Source of the DNA: Niveispirillum sp. SYP-B3756
Lineage (GTDB): Bacteria; Pseudomonadota; Alphaproteobacteria; Azospirillales; Azospirillaceae
DNA: 64,000 nt
Direction: 5' to 3'
Assembly (NCBI RefSeq): GCF_009495745.1
Contig: NZ_WIDQ01000002.1
Coordinates: 124,001-188,000 of the forward strand
Below, piece by piece: positions 9,245 to 18,277 of this stretch. The first letter of the stretch is position 1. Each line of letters starts with the position of its first letter. The position numbers and the translations under genes are program-made. Under the pieces are notes generated by a model, which saw only the letters and a program-made list of their open reading frames with translations, made no database searches and was not told the DNA's origin.

Positions 9245-10954
9245 TCAAGCAAGCGGCCGCATACAGACCAGATAATCCAGCCCTGGCACGGTGACACGGA
9301 TGGCACTGGGGGCGCTGCCCTCCATCGGACAGGCACCACGCACCCCTTGCCAGCGCGCCATTGATGCCTCAACCGGCACACCCAGTGTGCGCGGGGTGTT
9401 ATCCATGTTCACCAGCACCAGATATTCACGTCCACCCACCCGGTCGATGCGGGAAAAGGCCAGCAGGCCCCCTTTTTCCTCCACGTGGCGGATCACCATC
9501 TCCCCGCGGCGCAGGCCTGGATGATCACGGCGGACGGCCGCCAGTTCAGCCGTTGCCCGGTAAAGCGGATGGGCTGGATTGAAACTGTCACCCCCGGCCG
9601 CCGGGTGGGGGCCCAGACGGGGTTCGGTGTTGAATTGCTGTGACGCCGTGGCAAACATGGGCTGGCGAGCCTGTTTATCATCACCCAGCCCGATGAAACC
9701 CTGTTCATCACCATAATAAAGCACCGGAACCCCGCGCCCCAGGAACATCAAGGCATGGCCCAGCATCACCCGTGCCTGCACCTCATCCGCGGGCATCTGC
9801 GGGTGGGTGCGGCGGATGAAATAGGCCAGCCGGCCATTATCATGATTGGAAATGAAGGTGGGCAGCGTGGCCCGGTTCAGCGTGTCGGGATAAAGGATAT
9901 CGGCGCGGAGCCAGTTCTCCCAAACATAACTGCCTTGGCCATCGGCCAGCGTGTCGATGGCTGCTTGAAAGAAACCGAAATCCAGTACCGAGGGCAACCG
10001 TGTCAGATGCGTCTGGGCCGCCAGATCGGCGATGTTGCGATCCGCCACCTCCCCGAAAATGGTGAAATCAGCAATCCCCTGTTCCTGGGCGAAGGCGGTG
10101 ATCTCGGGGACGAAACGGTGCCAGAAATCCGGATTGACATGCTTGGCCGTATCCAGCCGCAGACCATCGATCCGGTACGTGCCGATCCAGTGTTTGTAAA
10201 TCCTGATCAACCCCTCAGCAACAAACGGGTCCTCTGTACGCAGATCATCCAGGCGGGCGAAATCCCCCAGCAGGCTGGATTCCCCCTTGAAGCTGCTATC
10301 ACCACGATTGTGGTAATGGCGCACATCGTTCAACCAGGCCGGGTTCTTCACCCCCTGCTGGCCCGCTGGCAGCACAGGTGTATAGGCAGCGCCTGGATAA
10401 TCCCCTTGGGACCGATAGGGGCAGGCATCGCCCGCCCCCCGACATTCCTGATACTGGATGATATCGGCCGTGTGATTGACGACGATATCCATGATCACTT
10501 TCAGGCCCTGCGCATGGGCCGCATCCACAAAGGCACGGAAATCCGCATTGCTGCCCAAATGCGGATCGACATTCAGAAAGTCGGTAGCCCAATAGCCGTG
10601 ATAGCCGGCGGACATGCCGCCTTCATACTGCTGCACCACCTTGTTGACGACAGGCGGGGTAATCCAGATCGCCGTCGCCCCCAGCCCGGCGATATAGTCC
10701 AGGCGCGCCGTCAGCCCCTTGAGGTCGCCCCCCTGGAACATGCCGATATCAGCCGGGTCGAACCCATGCTGCGCCGGTCCGCCAATGATGCCGCCCCGGT
10801 CATTGGCCGGGTCGCCATTGGCAAAGCGGTCCGTCACCAGAAAATAGACCACATCATCGGCAAAAGGGCGCTGTGGGTTATCCGCCGCCCCGGCGGCGGC
10901 CGCAGACAGGATCAGCAGAGGCAACAGCAATAGGCCGGCAAGGCGGTGGCGCAT
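9245..10954 (-). CDS. Secreted alpha-amylase family protein (GH13)
   Basis: The 569-aa enzyme has a signal peptide ending near GAADN. The (beta/alpha)8 barrel carries the four GH13 regions: DIVVNHT (I), DGLRLDTAKH with the nucleophile Asp (II), FGEV with the acid/base Glu (III) and ISNHDNGR with the transition-state Asp (IV). A beta-sandwich C-terminal domain follows. It should hydrolyse alpha-1,4-glucans in the periplasm or outside the cell. It is convergent with the DUF1080 sugar genes, giving a small carbohydrate island. Exact specificity (amylase, cyclodextrinase or neopullulanase type) is not decided. Confidence 0.93.
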   Translation of the reverse strand: MRHRLAGLLLLPLLILSAAAAGAADNPQRPFADDVVYFLVTDRFANGDPANDRGGIIGGPAQHGFDPADIGMFQGGDLKGLTARLDYIAGLGATAIWITPPVVNKVVQQYEGGMSAGYHGYWATDFLNVDPHLGSNADFRAFVDAAHAQGLKVIMDIVVNHTADIIQYQECRGAGDACPYRSQGDYPGAAYTPVLPAGQQGVKNPAWLNDVRHYHNRGDSSFKGESSLLGDFARLDDLRTEDPFVAEGLIRIYKHWIGTYRIDGLRLDTAKHVNPDFWHRFVPEITAFAQEQGIADFTIFGEVADRNIADLAAQTHLTRLPSVLDFGFFQAAIDTLADGQGSYVWENWLRADILYPDTLNRATLPTFISNHDNGRLAYFIRRTHPQMPADEVQARVMLGHALMFLGRGVPVLYYGDEQGFIGLGDDKQARQPMFATASQQFNTEPRLGPHPAAGGDSFNPAHPLYRATAELAAVRRDHPGLRRGEMVIRHVEEKGGLLAFSRIDRVGGREYLVLVNMDNTPRTLGVPVEASMARWQGVRGACPMEGSAPSAIRVTVPGLDYLVCMRPLA

Positions 10955-11056
10955 GGATGGAACCCCAGGGCAATCGGTGGGCGGATGAAATCACCATCCA
11001 CCATCACCCGCCACATTGCCACCCCCCGACCCACGTGGGGATATCCTGCCTACGCC

Positions 11057-12661
11057 TTACGTTTGCGTCTCCAGCACCGCCCGCACCTTGGCCAGCAGCG
11101 CTGCACGCTGCTTGTCATCCCGCATCTTGCGTACATTGTCCGCCAGCGCCAGCACCGTGGCGGCATAGTCATTGTGCCAATCGGGTCTGGCGACCGCTGC
11201 CTTGTCAATGCGGGGCGGATGGGTGGGTGTCAGGGGCTTGGCGCCGCGCGGGGTCAGGCTCCAAACCTCATCCAGGCCCGGCAGGTGGATCTTGTTGCCG
11301 TCCAGCCCGGCCTCGATCAGGCTGGCGCGCAGGGCCACCCGTTCCTGATCCTCCCCATGCACCAGGAAGATGCCGCCGGCAACCGGCAGGCGGGCCAATA
11401 TCCACTGCATCAGGGCAGCGCGGTCGGCATGGCCGGAATAGGCATCGATGGTGCGGATGGTGGCGCGAACCTCCACCTCTTCCCCATGGATGCGCACGCG
11501 GGACACGCCATCCTGCAACAGCCGGCCCAGCGTGGCCGGCGCCTGATAGCCCACCAGCAGCACCGTGGCACTGTTGCGCCACAGGTGGTTTTTCAGATGG
11601 TGGCGGATGCGCCCCGCCTCGCACATGCCCGAGGCGGCGATGATGATGGCATTGCCGGTCAGCCGGTTCAGCCGCTTCGATGCCTCCACCTCCTCAATCA
11701 GATGCAGGTTGCGGCGGCTGAAAGGGGCGGGCGTGCCGGGCTGGTTCACATCCGGCAGATGCTTGTCGAAAATACGGGTGACATTGACGGCCAGCGGGCT
11801 GTCCAGAAACACCTCCACCGCCGGCAGTTCCTTGCTGTCGAACAGCAGGTCCAGGTCGTACAGCAGTTCCTGGGTGCGTTCCACGGCGAAGGCAGGGATC
11901 ACCACTGGCCCGCCGCGTTTCAGGGCCGCGCGCAATTCCTCCGCCAGGATCAGCCGGCGGCTGGCGGCATCAATCACCGGGCGTTCCCGCCCGCCATATG
12001 TCGATTCCACCACCAGCCAGTCAGGCCGGGTGGGGCCGTTCGGGTCCGGGTGGAACGGCTTGTCACCCGGACCCAGATCGCCGGAGAATACCATGCGCAC
12101 CGGCCCATCGGCCCCCGGCAGTTCCAGTTCCACCGAGGCGGAGCCCAGAATATGCCCCGCATCCCAGAAACGCGCCCGCACACCGGACGCCACATCCACC
12201 CAGACATCACGGTCCACCGCGCGGATATGCGACAGGCAGCGTTCGGCATCCATACGGGTATAGATCGGCTCCACCTCCCGGCGGCCGCGCTGGCGGTTGC
12301 GCTGGTTCAGGTAGCGCACCTCCGTTTCCTGGATATGGCCGCTGTCCGGCAGCATGAAGGTCAATAAATCCGCCGTGCCATGGGTGGTGACGACCGGTCC
12401 CTGGAAACCATGGCGGTAAAGCTTGGGGATCAGCCCGCTATGATCAATATGGGCATGGGTCAGCACCAGGGCCGCCGGCTCCGTGACATCAAAGGCGAAG
12501 TCGCGGTAATTCAGCTCCTGCTCCGTCTTCGGGCCCTGGAACAGGCCGCAATCCAGCAGCAGGCTGCCCATGGCATGGCGGATCAGGAAGCAGGAGCCGG
12601 TGACACCACCCGCCGCCCCATGGAAGCTGATGGTCGGATCGCTGGGATGGGTATCATTCAT
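11057..12661 (-). CDS. MBL-fold beta-CASP hydrolase (RNA-processing type)
   Basis: The 534-aa protein has a metallo-beta-lactamase N-terminal half with THAHIDHSG (H69, H71, D73, H74) and DAGHILGSASVEL. A beta-CASP domain follows (VIPAFAVERTQELLYDL through IIAASGMCEAGRIRHHL), then an RMBL-type segment ending in VHGE. This is the architecture of CPSF/RNase J-like nucleases, though many bacterial members are uncharacterised. It follows the phosphorylase-like gene with TGATG stop/start overlap, so the two are translationally coupled and probably belong to the FNR-box divergent unit. Nucleic-acid hydrolysis is inferred from the family. Confidence 0.87.
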   Translation of the reverse strand: MNDTHPSDPTISFHGAAGGVTGSCFLIRHAMGSLLLDCGLFQGPKTEQELNYRDFAFDVTEPAALVLTHAHIDHSGLIPKLYRHGFQGPVVTTHGTADLLTFMLPDSGHIQETEVRYLNQRNRQRGRREVEPIYTRMDAERCLSHIRAVDRDVWVDVASGVRARFWDAGHILGSASVELELPGADGPVRMVFSGDLGPGDKPFHPDPNGPTRPDWLVVESTYGGRERPVIDAASRRLILAEELRAALKRGGPVVIPAFAVERTQELLYDLDLLFDSKELPAVEVFLDSPLAVNVTRIFDKHLPDVNQPGTPAPFSRRNLHLIEEVEASKRLNRLTGNAIIIAASGMCEAGRIRHHLKNHLWRNSATVLLVGYQAPATLGRLLQDGVSRVRIHGEEVEVRATIRTIDAYSGHADRAALMQWILARLPVAGGIFLVHGEDQERVALRASLIEAGLDGNKIHLPGLDEVWSLTPRGAKPLTPTHPPRIDKAAVARPDWHNDYAATVLALADNVRKMRDDKQRAALLAKVRAVLETQT

Positions 12662-14187
12662 CAGGCGGCCTCTCCGGCTTTCGGGGTGACGCCCAGGGTA
12701 AAGCCGCTGTTCTCAGCCGCCATTCCGCAGGCGAAACGAAAATCTGTTTCGGTATCGGAATAAATTCGATAAAGCGGCTCGCCCGCCTGGGCGAAGCTGC
12801 CGGCCTTCTTCAGCAGGTCGATGCCGGCCCCGGCATCAAAGGGCGCACCGGCCAGCCGGGCGATGCGCGCGATGCGGTAGCAGTCGATGGCCACCACGGT
12901 GCCATCATGCTCAGCCACAATCTCCCGCGACAGGTGGCCCAGCCTAGCTTCCCGCGGGGGCTTGCCCTGCAAAGCCGTGATCTTGTGCATGGTGGTCAGC
13001 GCCGCACCAGAGGCCAGCAGCTCGCGTGCCCGCGCCATGCCGGCCCCGCCGCGCAGGGCCGGATCAAATTCCAGAATACGCCCAGCCAGTGCCAGGGCCC
13101 GTTCCCGTAAATCCACCGGCGCTTCCGGCCGGTTCTCCAACACGGCCATCACATCGCGCGCCTCCAGCACCGGGCCGATGCCATTGCCCACCGGCTGGCT
13201 GCCATCGGTCATGGTGACGCGCAGGTTCAGCCCGATGGCATCGCCGACATATTCGAACAGCTTGCGCAGACGCAGCGCATCATTCTGGGTGCGCACCTTG
13301 GCCGAGGGGCCGATGGGCACATCGATCACCAGATGGGTGGAGCCGGCCGCCAGTTTCTTGGACAGGATGGAGGCGACCATCTGTTCGCGCGTGTCGATAT
13401 TCAGCGGCCGTTCCACCGAAATCAGCACATCATCGGCGGGCGACAGGCGGACATGGCCGCCCCAGACCAGACAGCCCTTCACCTCCCGCACAATCTCCCG
13501 CATCTGCTCCAGCCCGACCTCTACATTGGCCAGCACCTCCATCGTGTCCGCCGTGCCAGCGGGGGAGGTGATGGCGCGGGAAGAGGTTTTGGGGATGGGC
13601 AGACCATGGGCCGCGACAATCGGCACCACAATCATGGAGGTGCGGTTGCCCGGAATGCCGCCGATACAATGCTTGTCCACCACCAGCCCGCCGGCCGCCA
13701 CGCCATTGCCCCAGGACAGCCGGTCACCGGCCGCCACCATGGCACGGGTCAGGTGCAGGGTTTCCGCCGTGGTCATGAAACCACCGCAGGCGACGATGAA
13801 GGCCGCCACCTCCACCCGGGAATAGCGGTGATGGGCGATATCATCGATAATGGCAGCGAACTGGTCCGACCCCAGTTCACTGCCCTGAATCTTGGCGTGC
13901 AGCGCGTCGCGGCTGCGGGCGGGTGTCGCATATTTCAGGCGGACCGCCGTATCCTCCGGCATTCCGAAATGGTTGAAGGCGGTGGTCGACAGGCCCAGCG
14001 CATCCGCCCCCAGCAGGGCCGGATCATCCACCATCACCAGATCGGCGATGATCCGATGGCCATTGGCCGCCACTTCCACCTTTTCCAAACCGGCAAACTC
14101 CGCCGCGCGATAGATGGTGCAGTGCCGGGACAGGAAGGCCACATTCTCCTGCCGCGTATCGACACCCACCCGCTTCAGTTTCAGCAT
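12661..14187 (-). CDS. Thymidine phosphorylase family protein (AMP phosphorylase/DeoA-like)
   Basis: About 508 aa from ATG 14187, which has a GGGTGGA site five bases upstream; ATG 14199 is possible but lacks one. An N-terminal swivel domain (about 1-85) precedes the glycosyltransferase-3 fold, with the signature KHCIGGIPGNRTS and SSRAITSPAGTADTMEVL at the phosphate and nucleoside site. The extra N-terminal domain is shared with archaeal AMP phosphorylases and bacterial type 2 thymidine phosphorylases and is absent from classical DeoA. It would cleave a nucleoside or nucleotide with phosphate. It is coupled to the MBL nuclease-like gene, suggesting nucleotide salvage from RNA at low oxygen (inference). 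Confidence 0.85.
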   Translation of the reverse strand: MLKLKRVGVDTRQENVAFLSRHCTIYRAAEFAGLEKVEVAANGHRIIADLVMVDDPALLGADALGLSTTAFNHFGMPEDTAVRLKYATPARSRDALHAKIQGSELGSDQFAAIIDDIAHHRYSRVEVAAFIVACGGFMTTAETLHLTRAMVAAGDRLSWGNGVAAGGLVVDKHCIGGIPGNRTSMIVVPIVAAHGLPIPKTSSRAITSPAGTADTMEVLANVEVGLEQMREIVREVKGCLVWGGHVRLSPADDVLISVERPLNIDTREQMVASILSKKLAAGSTHLVIDVPIGPSAKVRTQNDALRLRKLFEYVGDAIGLNLRVTMTDGSQPVGNGIGPVLEARDVMAVLENRPEAPVDLRERALALAGRILEFDPALRGGAGMARARELLASGAALTTMHKITALQGKPPREARLGHLSREIVAEHDGTVVAIDCYRIARIARLAGAPFDAGAGIDLLKKAGSFAQAGEPLYRIYSDTETDFRFACGMAAENSGFTLGVTPKAGEAA

Positions 14188-14265
14188 TTTTCCACCCATT
14201 TACCGGCGGAATGGTTTCATCCTCCACCGTGTTTCCACGATAGACCCGGAAAAGGAACCACCGCC

Positions 14266-14279
14266 TTGATATGGGTCAA
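14266..14279. promoter_or_regulatory. FNR/Anr-type box between divergent phosphorylase and ADH genes
   Basis: TTGAT-ATGG-GTCAA matches the consensus TTGAT-N4-RTCAA. It lies about 77 bp before the alcohol dehydrogenase start and about 85 bp before the phosphorylase start on the other strand, so it could serve both promoters. GAATAT at 14308-14313 is a possible -10 for the plus-strand gene. Confidence 0.7.
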
Positions 14280-14313
14280 GGCCCGGTGAGGCGGGTTGGC
14301 GCACAGTGAATAT

Positions 14314-14335
14314 CGGATCGATCTATAACGATCCG
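14314..14335 (+). other. 5'-leader hairpin abutting the ADH ribosome binding site
   Basis: CGGATCG and CGATCCG pair across an 8-nt loop. The GAGGGAGG ribosome binding site begins at the foot of the stem. Role unknown. Confidence 0.35.
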
Positions 14336-14348
14336 AGGGAGGTGTGTC

Positions 14349-15344
14349 ATGGAAGGCAAACATCCGGCCATGGTGCTGAAACAACCGGGCCAGCCGCTGG
14401 TGCTGGAATGGCATCAGGCGCCTGCCCCTGGACCCGGCCAGCTGCTGATCCGCGTCTGTGCCTGCGGTGTCTGCCGCACCGACCTGCATCTGGTGGATGG
14501 CGAACTGCCCCACCCTGCCCTGCCTGTGGTGCCGGGGCATGAGGTGGTGGGCAGGGTGGCCGCCATCGGCAGCGGCGTGGGTGGGTTCCATCTGGACCAG
14601 CGGGTGGGCGTGCCCTGGCTAGGCTGGGCCTGCGGCAATTGCGATGCCTGCCACGAAGGCCGGGAGAATCTGTGCACGGAGGCGCGCTTCACCGGCTATA
14701 CGCTGGCCGGCGGCTATGCCAGCCATATCCTGGCCGATGCCCGCTTCTGCTTCGCCATCCCGGATGGGTACAGCGATGCGGCCGCCGCCCCGCTGCTTTG
14801 CGCCGGGCTGATCGGCTATCGCGCGCTGCGGATGGCGGGCGAGGGGAAGCGGCTGGGGCTTTATGGTTTTGGAGCGGCCGCCCATATCATCGCCCAGGTG
14901 GCCAAGGCGCAGGGACGGCGGGTCTATGCCTTTGTGCGGCCGGGCGATGCGGCGGCGATGGATTTCGCCCGGCGGATGGGGGCGGACTGGGCCGGCCCCT
15001 CGGACGCGCCAGGACCGGAACCGCTGGATGCCGCCATCCTGTTCGCCCCGGATGGCACCCTGGTGCCGGCAGCCCTGGCGGCGGTCAAACCCGGCGGGCG
15101 TGTCGTCTGCGCCGGCATCCATATGAGCGATATCCCCGCCATGCCCTATCACCTGTTATGGCAGGAACGGCAATTGCTGTCGGTCGCCAACCTGACGCGG
15201 CAGGATGCACTGGAATTCCTGGAACTGGCAGGACGTATCCCCCTCCATACGGAAATCCACGCCTATCCGCTGATCCGCGCCAATGAGGCACTGGCCGACC
15301 TGCGGGCCGGTGCCTTTACCGGTGCTGCGGTGCTGCTGCCGTAA
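14349..15344 (+). CDS. Zinc-dependent alcohol dehydrogenase
   Basis: The 331-aa medium-chain dehydrogenase starts 4 bases after a GGGAGGTGT-rich site. It has catalytic-zinc residues in CACGVCRTDLH and VPGHEVVG, and structural zinc cysteines in CGNCDACHEGRENLC. The Rossmann region GLYGFGAAAHIIAQVAKAQG is present. The sequence resembles the AdhA-like 'zinc-dependent alcohol dehydrogenase family' rather than class III formaldehyde enzymes (compare 56785-57894). The FNR box upstream suggests induction at low oxygen, consistent with fermentative redox balancing. Confidence 0.9.
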   Translation: MEGKHPAMVLKQPGQPLVLEWHQAPAPGPGQLLIRVCACGVCRTDLHLVDGELPHPALPVVPGHEVVGRVAAIGSGVGGFHLDQRVGVPWLGWACGNCDACHEGRENLCTEARFTGYTLAGGYASHILADARFCFAIPDGYSDAAAAPLLCAGLIGYRALRMAGEGKRLGLYGFGAAAHIIAQVAKAQGRRVYAFVRPGDAAAMDFARRMGADWAGPSDAPGPEPLDAAILFAPDGTLVPAALAAVKPGGRVVCAGIHMSDIPAMPYHLLWQERQLLSVANLTRQDALEFLELAGRIPLHTEIHAYPLIRANEALADLRAGAFTGAAVLLP

Positions 15345-15358
15345 CGGCTTCTTCTGGC

Positions 15359-15799
15359 TCAGGAATTACCGGCAGCGGGGGCGTGGGCGGTGCGCAGGAA
15401 GGTCAAGACCTCCACCACCAGCCGGCCCCAGATTTCCAGGCTGGCCAGGATCTGATCACCACTGATGCCCACGGCCAGCACATCCATTTCCAGCACCAGG
15501 AAATCATCACGCTGGAACAGGCGACCAAAGCGCTTTTGTCGGTTCCATTCATTCAGGATATTGCCATCCACCGGCTTTTCGGTCTGAACCATCAGGTTGA
15601 AGCTGAAATCGCCATGGCGCTGCCCGTCTTCCGACGCCATCAGCCCGCCGGGACGCACATTGAAGGCCAGCCCACCAATGGCAGAGCGCAGCACCGGCGT
15701 GCCATTGGGCAGCGTTTCCAGCGTCGCCGCCAGGCCCAGCCGTTCCATCGCGGTTTCAAGATCGGCGATGGCAACACCGCGCAGCAACTTGTCCAACAT
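15359..15799 (-). CDS. YbjN domain-containing protein
   Basis: About 146 aa from ATG 15799, preceded by AAAGG; ATG 15820 would add seven residues. It contains a YbjN-like fold related to type III secretion chaperones, with NEWNRQKRFGRLF and a DFLVLEMDVLAVG strand. YbjN proteins are soluble and poorly understood; in enterobacteria they affect motility and stress responses. It has an Ala/Pro-rich tail, no signal peptide and no membrane segment. It is convergent with the ADH gene, 14 bp away, and no operon partner is evident. Confidence 0.75.
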   Translation of the reverse strand: MLDKLLRGVAIADLETAMERLGLAATLETLPNGTPVLRSAIGGLAFNVRPGGLMASEDGQRHGDFSFNLMVQTEKPVDGNILNEWNRQKRFGRLFQRDDFLVLEMDVLAVGISGDQILASLEIWGRLVVEVLTFLRTAHAPAAGNS

Positions 15800-15896
15800 C
15801 ACGAAAAACCTTTTACCCATTCAAAGCGGGCCGTCCCACCGGAACGGCCCATCCATGGATCAGGGTAGAGCCCCCGTGGCGGGCGGGGAACCCCCT

Positions 15897-17324
15897 TTAT
15901 GACGCGGAGCGCTTCAGGCTGGGCAGGAAGCAGCAGGCCAACAGGGCCAGCACACACAGGGCAAAGATCAGCAGGAAGGCATCCTGAAAGGCCAGGGCCA
16001 GCGCATCCGCCTGGCCTGCGGCCCGGTGCGCCACTTCCCGCAGGGAGATCATGCTGTTCAGGCCAGCAATGGCCACCGCCCCGCCCAGCATACGCACCAG
16101 ATTATAGATACCGCTGGCATCGGGCACCAGCCGGGGGGCGATGCGGGCAAAGGTGATCAGGCTGACCGGCGGGAAGATGAAGGAAATGGCGATGGCGCGC
16201 AGCACCTGCGGGCCGATGAAATCGCCCTGCCCCCAGCCCGGCCCCACACCGGCCAGCCACCAGGCCGCCGCCACGAAGCAGGCCAGCGCCAGCCCCAGCA
16301 GCAGGCGCGGCTCCACCCGGTCGCTGGCCCAGCCGACCAGCGGGGTCAAGAAGAACTGGGCCAGCCCGGATATGCCCATGACGACGCCGATTGTAACGGG
16401 GTCGAAATGAAGCACCATATCCATGAACAACACCTGCAAGAACACGGTGCCGAACAGGCCGATGCCGATCAAAACCGAATAGGCGCTGCCAATGATGAAA
16501 AGCGGCTGACGGAATGGGGCCATATCCACCACCGGATAGCGGGCATAACGCAGCCGGAAGGCCAGCAGCAGGGAGGCCACCAGGGCAACAGCGCTGGAAA
16601 TGGTTATTGTTACGCTGCCGAACCAACCATGGCGATGGCCTTCTTCCAGCACATAGATGCCGCCACCCAAGGCCAGGGTCAGCAGCACGGTGCCGGTCAG
16701 GTCGATATGGCGGGCCAGCGACCAGTCGGGCTTGTCCCAATCAATGGTGCGCCAGCCGATCAGCATGATCAGGGGCGCGGGAAAGACATTGATCAGGAAC
16801 AGCCAATGCCAGGACAGGGCCGCCGTGACCAGCCCGCCCAGCGTCGGCCCAAAGGTGGGGGCCAAGGTGCCCAGCACGGTGACCGCCGCCATGGCCGCCC
16901 CGCGCCTGCCATCGGGGAACAGGCGGAACACGGCCACGAAGATGGCCGGCACCATGGACCCGCCCATGAAACCCTGGATGGCGCGGGCTGCCACCATGGC
17001 TTCCATGCTGCTGGCCAAGGCGCAGCCAATGCTGGACAGGGCAAAGCCACCGGCGGACAGCACGAACAGGTATCGGCTGGACAGGATGCGCGTCAGCATC
17101 CCGGTCAGCGGGATCATCAGCACCTCACCAATCAGATAGCTGGTCTGGACCCAACTGATCTGATCGGCGCTGGCCTTCAACCCATCACGGATGGGGCCAA
17201 GAGAGGCGGCAACGATCTGGACATTCAAGATGGCCAGAAACATGCCCAGCCCCAAGGCACCGAAGCCCAGCATCTGGCGACGGCTGGGCATCTGGCCAGC
17301 GGCTGGGGCCGCGTCATTACTCAC
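15897..17324 (-). CDS. DHA2-family MFS transporter (EmrB/QacA type)
   Basis: The 475-aa membrane protein has about 14 predicted hydrophobic segments. Family motifs are FLAILNVQIVAASLGPI in helix 1 and ARAIQGFMGGSMVPAIF. DHA2 proteins are proton-driven exporters, mostly of drugs or organic anions. The start overlaps the stop of the HMG-CoA-lyase-like gene as ATGA, making it the last gene of the five-gene dicarboxylate operon. It could export or exchange a substrate or product of that pathway. Transport direction and cargo are inference. Confidence 0.88.
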   Translation of the reverse strand: MSNDAAPAAGQMPSRRQMLGFGALGLGMFLAILNVQIVAASLGPIRDGLKASADQISWVQTSYLIGEVLMIPLTGMLTRILSSRYLFVLSAGGFALSSIGCALASSMEAMVAARAIQGFMGGSMVPAIFVAVFRLFPDGRRGAAMAAVTVLGTLAPTFGPTLGGLVTAALSWHWLFLINVFPAPLIMLIGWRTIDWDKPDWSLARHIDLTGTVLLTLALGGGIYVLEEGHRHGWFGSVTITISSAVALVASLLLAFRLRYARYPVVDMAPFRQPLFIIGSAYSVLIGIGLFGTVFLQVLFMDMVLHFDPVTIGVVMGISGLAQFFLTPLVGWASDRVEPRLLLGLALACFVAAAWWLAGVGPGWGQGDFIGPQVLRAIAISFIFPPVSLITFARIAPRLVPDASGIYNLVRMLGGAVAIAGLNSMISLREVAHRAAGQADALALAFQDAFLLIFALCVLALLACCFLPSLKRSAS

Positions 17325-18274
17325 TTTTCATTCGGCGGATAGGGGGCGCCAGCCACGAAGCCCTTGGGCAGGCCGGCATCCGGCGTGAAGCCGTACAGTT
17401 CCGTTTCCGGCAGGGCCTGCTTCACGATATCACGCACGGCCAGCAGCTTTTCCAGGTCGATGCCGGTGTCAAAGCCCATGGCCGCCAGCATGAAGACCAG
17501 ATCTTCGGTGACGATATTGCCGGACGCACCCGGCGCGAAGGGGCAACCGCCGATGCCGCCCAGAGAGGCATCCAGGGTGGTGATCCCCTCTTCCAGCGCC
17601 ACCAGCGCATTGGCCAGCCCCAGCCCGCGCGTATTGTGCAGATGCACACCGCTGCAGGCATGGTCGCCCACCACGCCACGCACGGCGCGGATCATCGAAC
17701 GCAACTGGGCCGGGTTGGCGTAACCGGTGGTGTCGGACAGGCCCACCTCGTCACAGCCGGCCTTCATCAGGGCCTCGGCGATTTCCAGCACCTTTTTCTG
17801 CGGCACCACCCCTTCCAGGGTGCAGCCAAAGGCGGTGGACAGACCGCCTTCAAACTTGGGCCGGCTTTTCGCCGGCAGCGCCTTGATGCGCTCGGCAATG
17901 GCCGCCGTTTCTTCCAGCATCTGCGCATGGGTGCGGCGGACATTACGCAGGGAATGGGTTTCCGACACCGACAGCGGGATGGTGATCTTATGCGCACCCG
18001 CCGCAATGGCCGCTTCCGCACCCTTAAGATTTGGCACAAGAACGGCAACGGTCAGGCCCGGAATGGTGCGGGCATAGGCCACGATTTCCGCCGTATCGGC
18101 CAGTTGCGGCAATACCTTGGCCGGCACGAAGGAACCAACCTCAATCTCCCGCACGCCGGCTGCTGCCTCTGCGGCGATCCAGGCTTTCTTGGCCGCCGTC
18201 GGCATGATCGGGCTGATGCTCTGCAGCCCGTCGCGGGGGCCGACCTCGGAAATCTCGATAAAGGTTCCGGCCAT
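17321..18274 (-). CDS. HMG-CoA lyase family protein, probably citramalyl-CoA lyase or HMG-CoA lyase
   Basis: The 317-aa TIM barrel of the HMGL family has EVGPRDGLQ at the start, SDTTGYANP, HLHNTRGLGLANAL and the active-site loop GGIGGCPFAPGASGN with its cysteine. The family includes 3-hydroxy-3-methylglutaryl-CoA lyase and (R)-citramalyl-CoA lyase. No leucine- or isovalerate-catabolism genes (MccA/B, Ivd, enoyl-CoA hydratase) are adjacent. The partners are a CaiB/BaiF CoA-transferase 3 bp upstream and a LeuCD-like hydro-lyase, which favours cleavage of citramalyl-CoA to pyruvate and acetyl-CoA. That specificity is inferred from context. Confidence 0.85.
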   Translation of the reverse strand: MAGTFIEISEVGPRDGLQSISPIMPTAAKKAWIAAEAAAGVREIEVGSFVPAKVLPQLADTAEIVAYARTIPGLTVAVLVPNLKGAEAAIAAGAHKITIPLSVSETHSLRNVRRTHAQMLEETAAIAERIKALPAKSRPKFEGGLSTAFGCTLEGVVPQKKVLEIAEALMKAGCDEVGLSDTTGYANPAQLRSMIRAVRGVVGDHACSGVHLHNTRGLGLANALVALEEGITTLDASLGGIGGCPFAPGASGNIVTEDLVFMLAAMGFDTGIDLEKLLAVRDIVKQALPETELYGFTPDAGLPKGFVAGAPYPPNEK

Positions 18275-18277
18275 GGC

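Noticed and set aside
16026-17342. 438-codon plus-strand frame opposite the DHA2 transporter
   Set aside because: Antisense artefact of the same type, with no motifs.
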